Assembly (NCBI GenBank): GCA_035531075.1
Contig: DATKTO010000032.1
Span: forward strand, 33,148 to 97,147
DNA length: 64,000 nt
DNA from: 39-52-133 sp035531075
Lineage (GTDB): Bacteria; Pseudomonadota; Gammaproteobacteria; Burkholderiales; Gallionellaceae
Reading direction: 5' to 3'
Of the stretch, positions 51,791-60,700 are shown piece after piece. Each line of letters begins with the position of its first letter. The first letter of the stretch is position 1. Position numbers and translations under genes: made by a program. The notes under the pieces were generated by a model. It had not been told where the DNA came from and ran no database searches. It worked only from the letters and a program-made list of their open reading frames with translations.

Positions 51791-52471
51791 ATGAGTGAAA
51801 CGACGAGCGAGATTAAAGACGGCCTGAGCGACAGCGAGCGGGTTGAGCTAAGCAAACATCTGGGCGAGAAATTGCAGGAATTAAAGAACCTGCAAAACAC
51901 CACCCCCCTGGCACGTGCGCGCATGCAGCTGGATGTGGCGGAGATACTGGTGGCGCTGGAGCGCAAGCCCGAGGCGTGGACACTGGCGCGCGAGTCATTC
52001 AATGTCGCGCTGCAATACGATGCCTGGCAGGACGCCGTGGAGGCATGCAATGTGCTGTATCAGTGCGAACAAACGGACTCAATCGCAGCGCTGGGGATGG
52101 GGGTGTGGCTGGCGGTCAGCTTTCCGGTTGACCCAGAGTTGACCCTGGCGATGCTGCTGCACATCGTCGATGAAACGCCGAACAATTCAGATGGCGCGGC
52201 GCTTGCGGCGGTGGCGGCACGCTATGTGATTGACCTGCGCGCCGATGATGAGCAGCATGCCAGCCAGGCTTTTCTGGCGGACAACCTGATCGCCCGCGTC
52301 GCCGAGCGCCACAGCAATGTGCGCGACCAGGCAGCCCTGAATAAATGGATGGACAGGCTCGAACTGCGCGATCCGCAGGTGTTTTTGCCGCGTCTGGGGC
52401 AGGTGGTCGATGTCATTGTCGGCGAATCGTGGTGGTTTGACCGGGATGAGCTGCGCAATAAATTTGAATAA
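51791..52471 (+). CDS. Conserved unknown helical protein behind pmbA
   Basis: 226 residues, acidic, all-helical in appearance, no signal peptide or membrane segment. TPR-like helix pairs are suggested (ARMQLDVAEILVALERKPEAW, FNVALQYDAWQDAVEACNVL). I do not recognise a family. It starts one base after pmbA ends, so it is cotranslated with that gene. Confidence 0.65.
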   Translation: MSETTSEIKDGLSDSERVELSKHLGEKLQELKNLQNTTPLARARMQLDVAEILVALERKPEAWTLARESFNVALQYDAWQDAVEACNVLYQCEQTDSIAALGMGVWLAVSFPVDPELTLAMLLHIVDETPNNSDGAALAAVAARYVIDLRADDEQHASQAFLADNLIARVAERHSNVRDQAALNKWMDRLELRDPQVFLPRLGQVVDVIVGESWWFDRDELRNKFE

Positions 52472-52498
52472 AGGAAGCTTCTGCTGCTCCGCGCGTAT

Positions 52499-52512
52499 TG
52501 ACAATGTTGTCA
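52499..52512. promoter_or_regulatory. Palindrome upstream of the DUF3617 gene
   Basis: TGACAATGTTGTCA has perfect 6-bp arms (TGACAA/TTGTCA) around TG, about 75 bases before the gene. TTGACA at its left edge is a good -35 hexamer, but no fitting -10 follows at 17 bases, so an operator is only a suggestion. Confidence 0.25.
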
Positions 52513-52584
52513 GTCAGTGGAGAATCAGCAGAATATTTGGGTTGTGTTCATTGCTTGCTGTTTGATTCTACAAGGGGATAAAAC

Positions 52585-53583
52585 ATGAAATCTTTTTTGC
52601 AGGGTATGGCGTCACTGACTGTCGTTCTGTTTTCGTCCTCGCTGATGGCAGCGCCGGGCGAATGGTGGGAAATCGCGGCGAAGATGGAAATGGAGGGCAT
52701 GCCGTTTGCGATGCCTGCACAGAGCTCAAAAGTGTGCATGCCCAAAGGCGGGGAAAGCGATCCTCGCTATACGCAGGGAAAAGACAGCAACTGCAAGATG
52801 ACGGATGTGAAGCATTCGGGCAATACGGTCAAGTATAAGGGTACCTGTGTCACCCAGGGAGAGACCATGAACATGGTCGGTGAAACAACCCACGATGGCA
52901 AGAGCTTCAAGAGCAATATGAAGATGAGCGGCAAGTCGGGAGGCGAGTCCGTGAACATGACTATGGTGAGCAGCGGCAAGCGCATCGGCGGGGCGTGCGA
53001 TACCGAGGAACTGGGCAGGAAGGCCAAGGCCCAGGTAGATGCAGGCATGGCCGCAGCGTGCGATACCTCCAAATACAACACGATTAACTGGATGTCTTCA
53101 TCCACCATGTTTATCGGCGCCAAGCCCAGCTGCCCCGGCAAGCAAGACGCGCTGTGCAAGGTGCTGCGCAAGGAAGTGCCGCGCGATGTGCAGGCATTCC
53201 AGATGCTGGAGCAGCAGGAGCAGAGTAAAGACCTGCCTTCAGTCGCCAAAGCCTGCAACCTGAATATGGTCAGCATCAAAAATTCGCTGTGCAAGGCGAA
53301 AGCCAGGAGCGGCCCGTTGCATTTCCTGGAGGCAAGTTGCCCTGCTGAAGCCAAGGCCTATCGCGAATTGCAGCGCAAGCGGGAGGAATGTGAGGGACGC
53401 GGTTTCACCTCAGGCGCCAAGATGAAGAAATGCATGGGCGGTGAAATGCTGGAAGACGACGCTGCTGAGGCGCGCCCGGCAAAATCCGGCAAATCCTCAG
53501 CGGATGATGCGGCTGCGGGTGGCGTGAATTCTGACACCGTGCTTGAGGGAGCGAAAAAGCTGAAGGGCTTGTTCGGCTTCTGA
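52585..53583 (+). CDS. DUF3617 domain protein, exported
   Basis: 332 residues with a Sec signal peptide (about 1-22, ending LMA), then APGEWWEIAAKMEMEGMPF, the opening typical of DUF3617 domain proteins. The DUF3617 part (about 23-150) is rich in methionine and lysine with paired cysteines; a second cysteine-rich helical region (about 180-290) and a low-complexity tail ending LKGLFGF follow. Function unknown. AGGGG precedes the ATG. It lies 10 bases before the dacA-like gene and may be cotranscribed with it. Confidence 0.8.
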   Translation: MKSFLQGMASLTVVLFSSSLMAAPGEWWEIAAKMEMEGMPFAMPAQSSKVCMPKGGESDPRYTQGKDSNCKMTDVKHSGNTVKYKGTCVTQGETMNMVGETTHDGKSFKSNMKMSGKSGGESVNMTMVSSGKRIGGACDTEELGRKAKAQVDAGMAAACDTSKYNTINWMSSSTMFIGAKPSCPGKQDALCKVLRKEVPRDVQAFQMLEQQEQSKDLPSVAKACNLNMVSIKNSLCKAKARSGPLHFLEASCPAEAKAYRELQRKREECEGRGFTSGAKMKKCMGGEMLEDDAAEARPAKSGKSSADDAAAGGVNSDTVLEGAKKLKGLFGF

Positions 53584-53593
53584 GTTGCCCGGC

Positions 53594-54388
53594 ATGCGTT
53601 ACCTTCTAATCGGGCTGTTGCTGGTGTGCCATGTGGCACTGGCGCAGCCCGATCCTTTTCCCAACGTTGCCACCTCCTATCTGGTGCAGGTGAATGCTTC
53701 GCTGCTGTGGGAGAAGCAGGCAAACCGTCGCCTGCCTCCGGCCAGTCTGACCAAGCTGATGACCGTGCTGCTGGTGCTGGATGACTACAAACCGAAGGCG
53801 GTTGCAGAGATCAGCCAGCGTGCCGCGCAGGAAACCGGCATGCGGCTGGGAGCGAAACGCGGCGAACGATTTTATGTCGAGGACTTGCTGAGTTCCGCGC
53901 TGATTAATTCCGACAACGATGCCTGCCACGCGTTGGCGGAATTTATCGGCGGAAATCATCAGCAATTCGTGCAGATGATGAATCGCAGGGCGCAGCAGCT
54001 GGGCTTGCGCAATACGCATTTTAGCAATGCCTGCGGGCACGATGCGGCGGATCATTATTCAACCGCGCATGATCTGGCCGTGCTGGCGAACGAAGTGCTG
54101 AAGCATCACCTGGTCACCGAACTGGTGGTGAAGGAATCGGCGCAGATTTTCGCCATTGGCGGAAAGACCGGTTACCAGCTGCAAAATAAAAATGCGCTGA
54201 TAGGCCGCTATCAGGGCGCGCTGGGCCTGAAGACCGGCTACACGCCCAAGGCGGGAAAATGCCTGATTGCCTATGCCGAAAGGGACGGTGCACGGGTGCT
54301 GCTGGTGATGCTGAATGCGCCCAACCGCTGGTGGGATGCAGTCGATTTGCTGGACCTGGCTTTTGCGCAGGCGCGTCATGCGTCGTGA
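53594..54388 (+). CDS. D-alanyl-D-alanine carboxypeptidase (S11 family)
   Basis: Penicillin-binding serine peptidase trimming peptidoglycan stem peptides. 264 residues with a Sec signal peptide (about 1-17). Catalytic motifs are complete: SLTK with Ser51 and Lys54, SDN (in ALINSDNDACHALAE), and KTG (GLKTGYTPKAG). It is much shorter than DacA/PBP5 and lacks the C-terminal beta domain and amphipathic membrane anchor, so it is probably soluble in the periplasm. Start at 53594 rather than 53585. Overlaps the next gene by 11 bases. Confidence 0.88.
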   Translation: MRYLLIGLLLVCHVALAQPDPFPNVATSYLVQVNASLLWEKQANRRLPPASLTKLMTVLLVLDDYKPKAVAEISQRAAQETGMRLGAKRGERFYVEDLLSSALINSDNDACHALAEFIGGNHQQFVQMMNRRAQQLGLRNTHFSNACGHDAADHYSTAHDLAVLANEVLKHHLVTELVVKESAQIFAIGGKTGYQLQNKNALIGRYQGALGLKTGYTPKAGKCLIAYAERDGARVLLVMLNAPNRWWDAVDLLDLAFAQARHAS

Positions 54389-55772
54389 GCAAAATTTTTC
54401 CGCGGTCATCACCTTCCATCGCACCAAGCTGTTCTCTGCCACGCTGCTGTTATGCGCAGTGTGTATTACCTACGCCAATTCTTTTTGGGGCGCTTTCCAG
54501 TTTGACGATTTCAACGTCATCGTCAATAACCCGCGCATACACTCATGGTCTGCGTGGTGGCAGGACCTTCAGCATGGCATCCGCCCCCTGCTTAAATTCA
54601 CATACACTGCCGACTGGGCTATAGGGCTGGGTGTCGCCGGGTTTCATCTCACCAATGTGTTGATACACCTTGGTAACACCTGGCTGGTGTGGCTGCTGGC
54701 GCGTCGCTTTGTTGCAAATCACCCCGCATTAAATGCGCAGTCTGTCTTGCCGCTATCAGTACCGTTTTTGGCAGCCCTGCTGTTTGCCGTTCATCCCGCG
54801 CATAGCGAAGCCGTCACCTATATCTGCGGGCGCTCTAGCGCGCTGATGACGCTGTTTTATCTGGCGGGCATGCTGCTCTATGTTGAGGGAAAGGCGCAGG
54901 GCAACAAGATTTATCTGCACCTGCTCACACCGTTATGCATGTTGCTGGCGCTGGGCGTAAAGGAAACCGCGGTGACCTATCCTTTTGCGCTGTTGCTGTG
55001 GGAGCTGCACAGCGGCGGCAGCCTCAAATCGGCATGGCGAAAGCAGTGGTCTAGCTGGCTGCTGCTTGCGGCGGGTGCGCTATTCTTTCTGCTGCACGAT
55101 GGCTACCTGGCGCAAATGGAAACCAGCGCCGCCCTCAACAGCCTGCAAGGAAATTTGGCGACGCAGACCATGGCCTTCGCCTGGCTGCTGCGGCAATGGC
55201 TGTTTCCGCTGTGGCTGAATATCGATTCCGACCTGCCAGTGCTGCATGATTTTGCCGGCCTGTTGCCGCATTTTGCCGTGCTGGCAATTTTTATATTATT
55301 GATTATATTAAGTTTTATGAAGAGGCCGTGGCTCAGCTTCGCGCTGGCCTGGGCGCTGCTGCAGCTGTTTCCGCTGTATCTGTTCCTGCCGCGTATCGAT
55401 GTGGCGAACGAGCGTCAGCTGTATCTGGTCAGCTGGCCGCTGGCGTTGGCGCTAGCAGCGGAACTATCGCTTTTGCTAACCCCAAAAATCTTCAGGTTGA
55501 GCATTGCGCTGTTGCTGGTTGCGCTGGCGAGCCTGACTGTGTTGCGCAACCAGGACTATCGCAGCGAAATTTCACTATGGGAGGCAACCGTGCAGCGCTC
55601 TCCCGACAAGGCCAGGGTGCAGAATAACCTCGGCTATGCCTACATGCATGCTGGCAGAGCAGAAGAGGCGCAAACAGCGTTTACAATCGCGCTGCAGCTT
55701 GACCCGAACTACTATCAGGCGCGCTACAACCTGCTTCGCCTCCGGCAGGAAACAGTCGATCACAAGATTTAG
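54378..55772 (+). CDS. GT-C type membrane glycosyltransferase with TPR, second copy
   Basis: 464 residues, same architecture as the protein at 3161-4807: the FDD motif near residue 38, about ten membrane segments, parallel motifs HPAHSEAVTYICGRSS and ALGVKETAVTYPF, then one or two C-terminal TPRs. It belongs to the TMTC-like group of lipid-linked sugar transferases; donor and acceptor are unknown. The start at 54378 overlaps the carboxypeptidase gene, suggesting coupled expression and perhaps a cell-wall or envelope substrate. A copy of the AT-rich motif lies in the coding sequence at 55297-55319. Confidence 0.7.
   Translation: MRREQNFSAVITFHRTKLFSATLLLCAVCITYANSFWGAFQFDDFNVIVNNPRIHSWSAWWQDLQHGIRPLLKFTYTADWAIGLGVAGFHLTNVLIHLGNTWLVWLLARRFVANHPALNAQSVLPLSVPFLAALLFAVHPAHSEAVTYICGRSSALMTLFYLAGMLLYVEGKAQGNKIYLHLLTPLCMLLALGVKETAVTYPFALLLWELHSGGSLKSAWRKQWSSWLLLAAGALFFLLHDGYLAQMETSAALNSLQGNLATQTMAFAWLLRQWLFPLWLNIDSDLPVLHDFAGLLPHFAVLAIFILLIILSFMKRPWLSFALAWALLQLFPLYLFLPRIDVANERQLYLVSWPLALALAAELSLLLTPKIFRLSIALLLVALASLTVLRNQDYRSEISLWEATVQRSPDKARVQNNLGYAYMHAGRAEEAQTAFTIALQLDPNYYQARYNLLRLRQETVDHKI
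55297..55319 (+). repeat. AT-rich dispersed motif, copy inside the second GT-C gene
   Basis: TATTGATTATATTAAGTTTT plus ATG. It shares GATTATATTAA with the copies at 10616 and 41224, but is the most diverged member, and in a hydrophobic helix an AT-rich stretch could arise by chance. Confidence 0.35.
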
Positions 55773-55780
55773 TCGGCATA

Positions 55781-55789
55781 CCCCCCCCC
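55781..55789 (+). repeat. Poly-C tract (nine C) in the tpsB upstream region
   Basis: Nine consecutive C, eight bases after the GT-C stop and about 140 bases before the TpsB start. The 157-base gap otherwise shows no gene. Homopolymers of this length can vary by slipped-strand mispairing and here could lie in the promoter region of the secretion locus. Confidence 0.5.
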
Positions 55790-55929
55790 GCTACCATAGA
55801 ACACGCTAGTGCCGCAACCCAACGTTGCAATAATGTCACTTTGCTAATTCTTGGATATCTATCTGGCATTGATACGGCTATATTCTAACGTTCAAAAATG
55901 AAATAAGCATAAATGCCCATCGGTACAGA

Positions 55930-57687
55930 ATGATGCACAGTGCAACTTCAAGCAAACAAAATTTTATTAAATATGCACGTGCCTTTATTCTGGCTTGGAT
56001 TCTTTGCACCGGATACAGCCATGCAGCGCTTGAAACATCGGAAAGTGAAGAGTTGCGTAATCGCGCGAAACAGGAAGCACTAGAGCGTGAGCGCCAGCTG
56101 AAGCTGCCCAGCGTCAAACTGCAAGGTGTGATTGAGCGGCCGGAAACGCTGCGTTTACCTCCTTTCGAGACACCGTGCTTCAAAATTCAGAATTTTGTTC
56201 TGGAAGTGCCGAGCCAGGTTTCTCCCGAGGCGCAACGTTACGGCGCCAGCACTTTGCCGCTGGACCGGTTTCGTTTTGCGCAGGATTTTCTGGAGCAGTA
56301 TGCAGGGCAATGCATAGGGCGAGAAGGCATCAATATCATCGTCAAAGGGTTGACAGCAATAATTCTGGAACAGGGTTATTCCACCACTCGTCTTGGCATC
56401 CTTGAGCAAGATTTGTCGGGTGGCACACTCAAATTAACGCTAATTCCAGGGCTCATACACGAGCTCCGGTTTGAGGACAAAGCGACTACCGGGACATGGA
56501 AAAATGCCTTCCCTACCTCGGCCGGTAAGCTGCTTAATTTACGCGACATCGAGCAAGGCCTGGAGCAGATGAAGCGCATACCCAGTCAAGAGGTGGATAT
56601 GCAAATTGTTCCGGCCGATAAGCTGGGGGAGAGTGATATTGTCATTAACGTCAAGCGCAGCAAACCCTGGAAAGTGACAGCTACCCTGGATGATGCGGGT
56701 GCAAAGGGCACTGGCAAGCTGCAAGCCGGGCTTAATCTGGCTATCGACAATCTGTTCAATATAAATGACTTGTTCAATATCGGGGTAAGCAGTGACGGCG
56801 ACAACAAATATGACCAACGCGGAACACAGGGCAATAATATTTATTACTCCATACCCTATGGAAACTGGACGCATAGTCTTTCCGCAAACGAATCCCAATA
56901 CCATCAGCGCGTAGTCGGCACTTTTCAAACATTTCTCTCCAGCGGTAAATCCAGCGGTATTGAATTCAAGACTGCCTATATGTTTCACCGCGACCAGAGT
57001 GGCAAGAGCAGTGTGCAGTTTCGCACCGGCAGACGCTGGGGGCAAAGCTTTATCGATGATACGGAAATTCTGGTGCAGCGGCGCGAAACCAGCTTTGCCG
57101 AAATAGCGTTGCAACATAAACGCAACATTGCGCAGGCACAATTGGATGTGACCATTGCAGAACGTCAGGGCATGCCCTGGTTTGGCGCGCAAAAAGATTT
57201 AAGCGACAAACCTGCTGGCTCACCCACCTTTTTGTATAGCCTGGAAATTCTGGATGCCACATTGAGCATACCATTTGAGTTGGGGAAGCAACCGATAAAA
57301 TATACCGCCACTTTTCATGGGCAAAACTCCGATTCAGCCCTGTATGGCTCCGAATGGATTGCCATCGGCAACAGATGGACGGTACGTGGATTCGATGGCG
57401 AATACAGCCTGGCTGCAGAAAATGGATGGTATTTTCGCAATGAATTTGAGACCTTTTTACCCGGCACCAGCCACGCCGCTTATATCGCGCTTGATGCTGG
57501 CAGAGTATTCGGCGCTAACGAACCAAATCTGATTGGCAACGATCTTTCAGGAACTGCAATCGGCATGCGTGGCTATATGTTTAAAGGCTTCTACTATGAT
57601 GCGTTTGTGAGCTGGCCGCTCAATAAACCGCAAGGATTTAATACCAGCGAACCTGCTACTGGTTTTAGTTTGAATTACCAGCTTTAA
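55930..57687 (+). CDS. TpsB outer-membrane transporter (ShlB/FhaC/HecB family)
   Basis: 585-residue two-partner-secretion pore that exports the following exoprotein. Signal peptide (about 12-35 after an extended basic N-terminus, ending SHA), an N-terminal linker helix (about 36-60), POTRA domains in about 85-240 (the second with DLSGGTLKLTLIPG), and a 16-strand barrel from about 245, with the conserved loop-6 motif as VRGF (RWTVRGFDGEYS) and a C-terminal aromatic-type strand (GFSLNYQL). Located 75 bases upstream of its TpsA partner. Confidence 0.93.
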   Translation: MMHSATSSKQNFIKYARAFILAWILCTGYSHAALETSESEELRNRAKQEALERERQLKLPSVKLQGVIERPETLRLPPFETPCFKIQNFVLEVPSQVSPEAQRYGASTLPLDRFRFAQDFLEQYAGQCIGREGINIIVKGLTAIILEQGYSTTRLGILEQDLSGGTLKLTLIPGLIHELRFEDKATTGTWKNAFPTSAGKLLNLRDIEQGLEQMKRIPSQEVDMQIVPADKLGESDIVINVKRSKPWKVTATLDDAGAKGTGKLQAGLNLAIDNLFNINDLFNIGVSSDGDNKYDQRGTQGNNIYYSIPYGNWTHSLSANESQYHQRVVGTFQTFLSSGKSSGIEFKTAYMFHRDQSGKSSVQFRTGRRWGQSFIDDTEILVQRRETSFAEIALQHKRNIAQAQLDVTIAERQGMPWFGAQKDLSDKPAGSPTFLYSLEILDATLSIPFELGKQPIKYTATFHGQNSDSALYGSEWIAIGNRWTVRGFDGEYSLAAENGWYFRNEFETFLPGTSHAAYIALDAGRVFGANEPNLIGNDLSGTAIGMRGYMFKGFYYDAFVSWPLNKPQGFNTSEPATGFSLNYQL

Positions 57688-57762
57688 AATTTTGTGTGTA
57701 TTTTTGAAAGAGACTTCATTATTCAGTAAAACTTTAGCAGTATTCATAAGGGGTAATCCGTA

Positions 57763-60700
57763 ATGAACAAGAACCGCTACCGCATTGTCTTCAATAAAGC
57801 CCGCAACCTGATGATGGCCGTTGCAGAAAATACCACCAGCCAGGGTAAAGGCAAGCAAAGCGGTACGGAGCACCCCGGTGTTTTTGAGAAACAGAGCAGC
57901 ACAAAAGTGATCGAGCTTTTTCGCTTGCGACCGGTCGTCTTTGCCGCACTTTGCATGTTCGGACTGAAACCTGTGCAGCTACATGCTGCCGTCACTGCCG
58001 ACAGTAACGCAGCCGCAATTAACAGACCCGTCATCGACAACACTGCCAATGGTTTGCCATTGGTTCAAATCACCACCCCAAGCGCAGCTGGTGTTTCGCG
58101 CAACCAGTACAGCCAATTCAACGTTGATACCAACGGCCTCATTCTCAATAACAGCCAGAGTAATGTACTGACCCAGCAGGGCGGCTATGTGGGCGGCAAC
58201 CCTAACCTTGCCAATGGCACTGCGCGCATCATCCTGAACGAAGTTACCGGCACAGGGGCCAGTTCTTTACGCGGCTATACAGAAGTCGCCGGGCAACGCG
58301 CCGAAGTAGTCATCGCCAATCCAAACGGCATTGTGTGTGATGGCTGTGGCTTCATCAACACCAGCCGCGGCATTTTGACTACCGGCGTTCCGATGATGGG
58401 AAGCGGCGGCAGCCTGGATAGTTTCCGCGTCACCGGCGGGCAAATCCAGATCGGCGCAGGCGGACTCAACGCCAGCAATGTAGACCAGCTTGACCTCATT
58501 ACCCGCAGCCTGCAAGTGAACGGCCAGCTATGGGCAAATAACCTTAATGCAATCGTCGGCACCAATCAGGTCGACTACGCCACGCTTGATGTCCAGGTCA
58601 TTCAGGGCGATGCAAATAAACCTACCGTTGGTATAGATGTTGCGCTGCTGGGCGGCATGTATGCCAACAAAATCCGCCTCGTTGGAACAGAGGCTGGCGT
58701 AGGCGTGAACAGCCTCGGCAATATGGCGGCACAAGCGGGCGATTTCACGCTGAATAGCCAGGGCAATATCACCTTAAATGGGCATACCGGCTCCTCGGGC
58801 AATATTGCTATCATTAGCAATGGTGATATCGCCAACGGCGGCACACTCGAAGGCGTAACTGTTACTACCTCAAGTAATGCATTCACCAACAGCGGCGCGG
58901 TGTTGGCAGATGCAATTGCACTCAACGCAAGCAGCCTGAACAACCAAGGTGCGCAAGCCAAAATAGCAGCCAACACTTCGGCCAACCTGACCGTTAGCGG
59001 TGATATTAGCAATGCAGGCACAATCACTGGCAGCACTGTCACCACAACCGGCCACGCATTCACAAACACAGGTGCCGTATTGGCTGACCTGCTCAAGATC
59101 GACGCCACCAGCCTGAGCAACCAGGGTGCAGATTCCAGGATTGCTGGCAACACTTCTGTTGATTTGCTGATTAGTGGCAATATTAATAATGCAGGCACAG
59201 TCACAGGCAGCACCATCACCACGCACAGCAATGCATTTATCAACACGGGAACGGTGCTGGCTAATACGCTCACGCTTGACGCAACCGCTCTGAGTAATCA
59301 GGGTGCGCAATCCAGAATTGCTGCCAATATATCGGCTAATTTGACCGTCAGTGGCAATATTGAAAATGCCGGAACACTCGAAGGCAATGCAATCACAGCT
59401 CACAGCAACGCGTTTAACAACAGCGGCGCCGTGTTGGCGGATGTGCTCACGCTGGACGCGCTCAGCCTGAATAATCAGGGTGCTCAAGCTATTATGGCCG
59501 GTAACACTTCGCTTAATTTGATGGTGGGAGGCGATATTATCAATGCAGGCACACTCACAGGTAGCGCCGTCATCACGCACAGCAAAGCATTCAATAACAG
59601 CGGCGCAGTATTGGCAAACGCGCTCATCCTCAATACAGTCAGCCTGAGCAATCAGGGAGCAAACGCCAGGATTTCTGGTAACACTTCGGTTGACATTTTG
59701 GCCAGTGGCGACATTAATAATGGCGGCAAAGTTACAGGCGGTAGCGTCACGACAAACGGCAATGCATTCACGAACACAGGTTCCGTATTGGCAAACGTGC
59801 TTAGTCTCAACGCAAACAGCCTGAGCAATCAAGGTGCAGATGCAATGATTGCCGGCAACTCATCGGCCAATTTGAAAGTTAGCGGCAATATTAATAATGC
59901 CGGAACAGTCACTGGCGGCACCGTCACGACAACCGGCAATGCATTCTCAAACACAGGTTCCGTATTGGCGAACGCGCTCACTCTCAACGCAAGCAGTTTG
60001 AATAATCAGGGTGCTCAGGCAACGATTGCCGGAAACACTTCAGCTAATTTAATGGTCAGCGGCGATATCAACAATTCAGGCACTGTCACAGGCGGGAATG
60101 TCAGCACTCACAGCAATGCATTCACCAATAGCGGCGAAGTATTGACGGATGTGCTTACTCTAAACGCAAGCAGCCTGAATAACCAAGGTGCTCAGGCCAT
60201 TATTGCGGGCAACACGTCGGCCAATCTGATGATCAGTGGTGATATTAACAATTCCGGCACCCTCACAGGCTCTACCGTTACCACGCACAGCAATGCATTC
60301 AATAATACAGGTGCGGTATTGGGCGACATGCTCGCGCTCAACGCTGACAACCTGAATAACACGGGTGCGCCAGCCATTATTGCAGCCACCACTTCGATTG
60401 ATTTGTTGGTCAGCAACTCGGCCAACAACCTGGATGGTGCCACCATTTATAGCATGGGCAGTTTGAATGCAGGCGCAGGCAGCGCAGTGGATGCCAATGG
60501 CAACCTGTCACAAAATATGGGCAACTTTACTAACTCATCCGCCACTGTGCAGGCGGATGGTGATCTGCGCATCAGTGCAAATACGATCACCAATATACGC
60601 ACCGTATTCGGGGTGGCATGGGGCCCAGATGTAACAGGATCTGCGGTAGATGATGGTGTTCTGCATTACACGCCCACTTTCAGAACGGAATATGTCTCTG

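Noticed and set aside
58602..59832. Long minus-strand open frames across the exoprotein repeats
   Set aside because: They are antisense to the repeat units and repeat with the same 177-bp period (59-residue protein repeats); no ribosome sites and no homology. They arise from composition of the sense gene.
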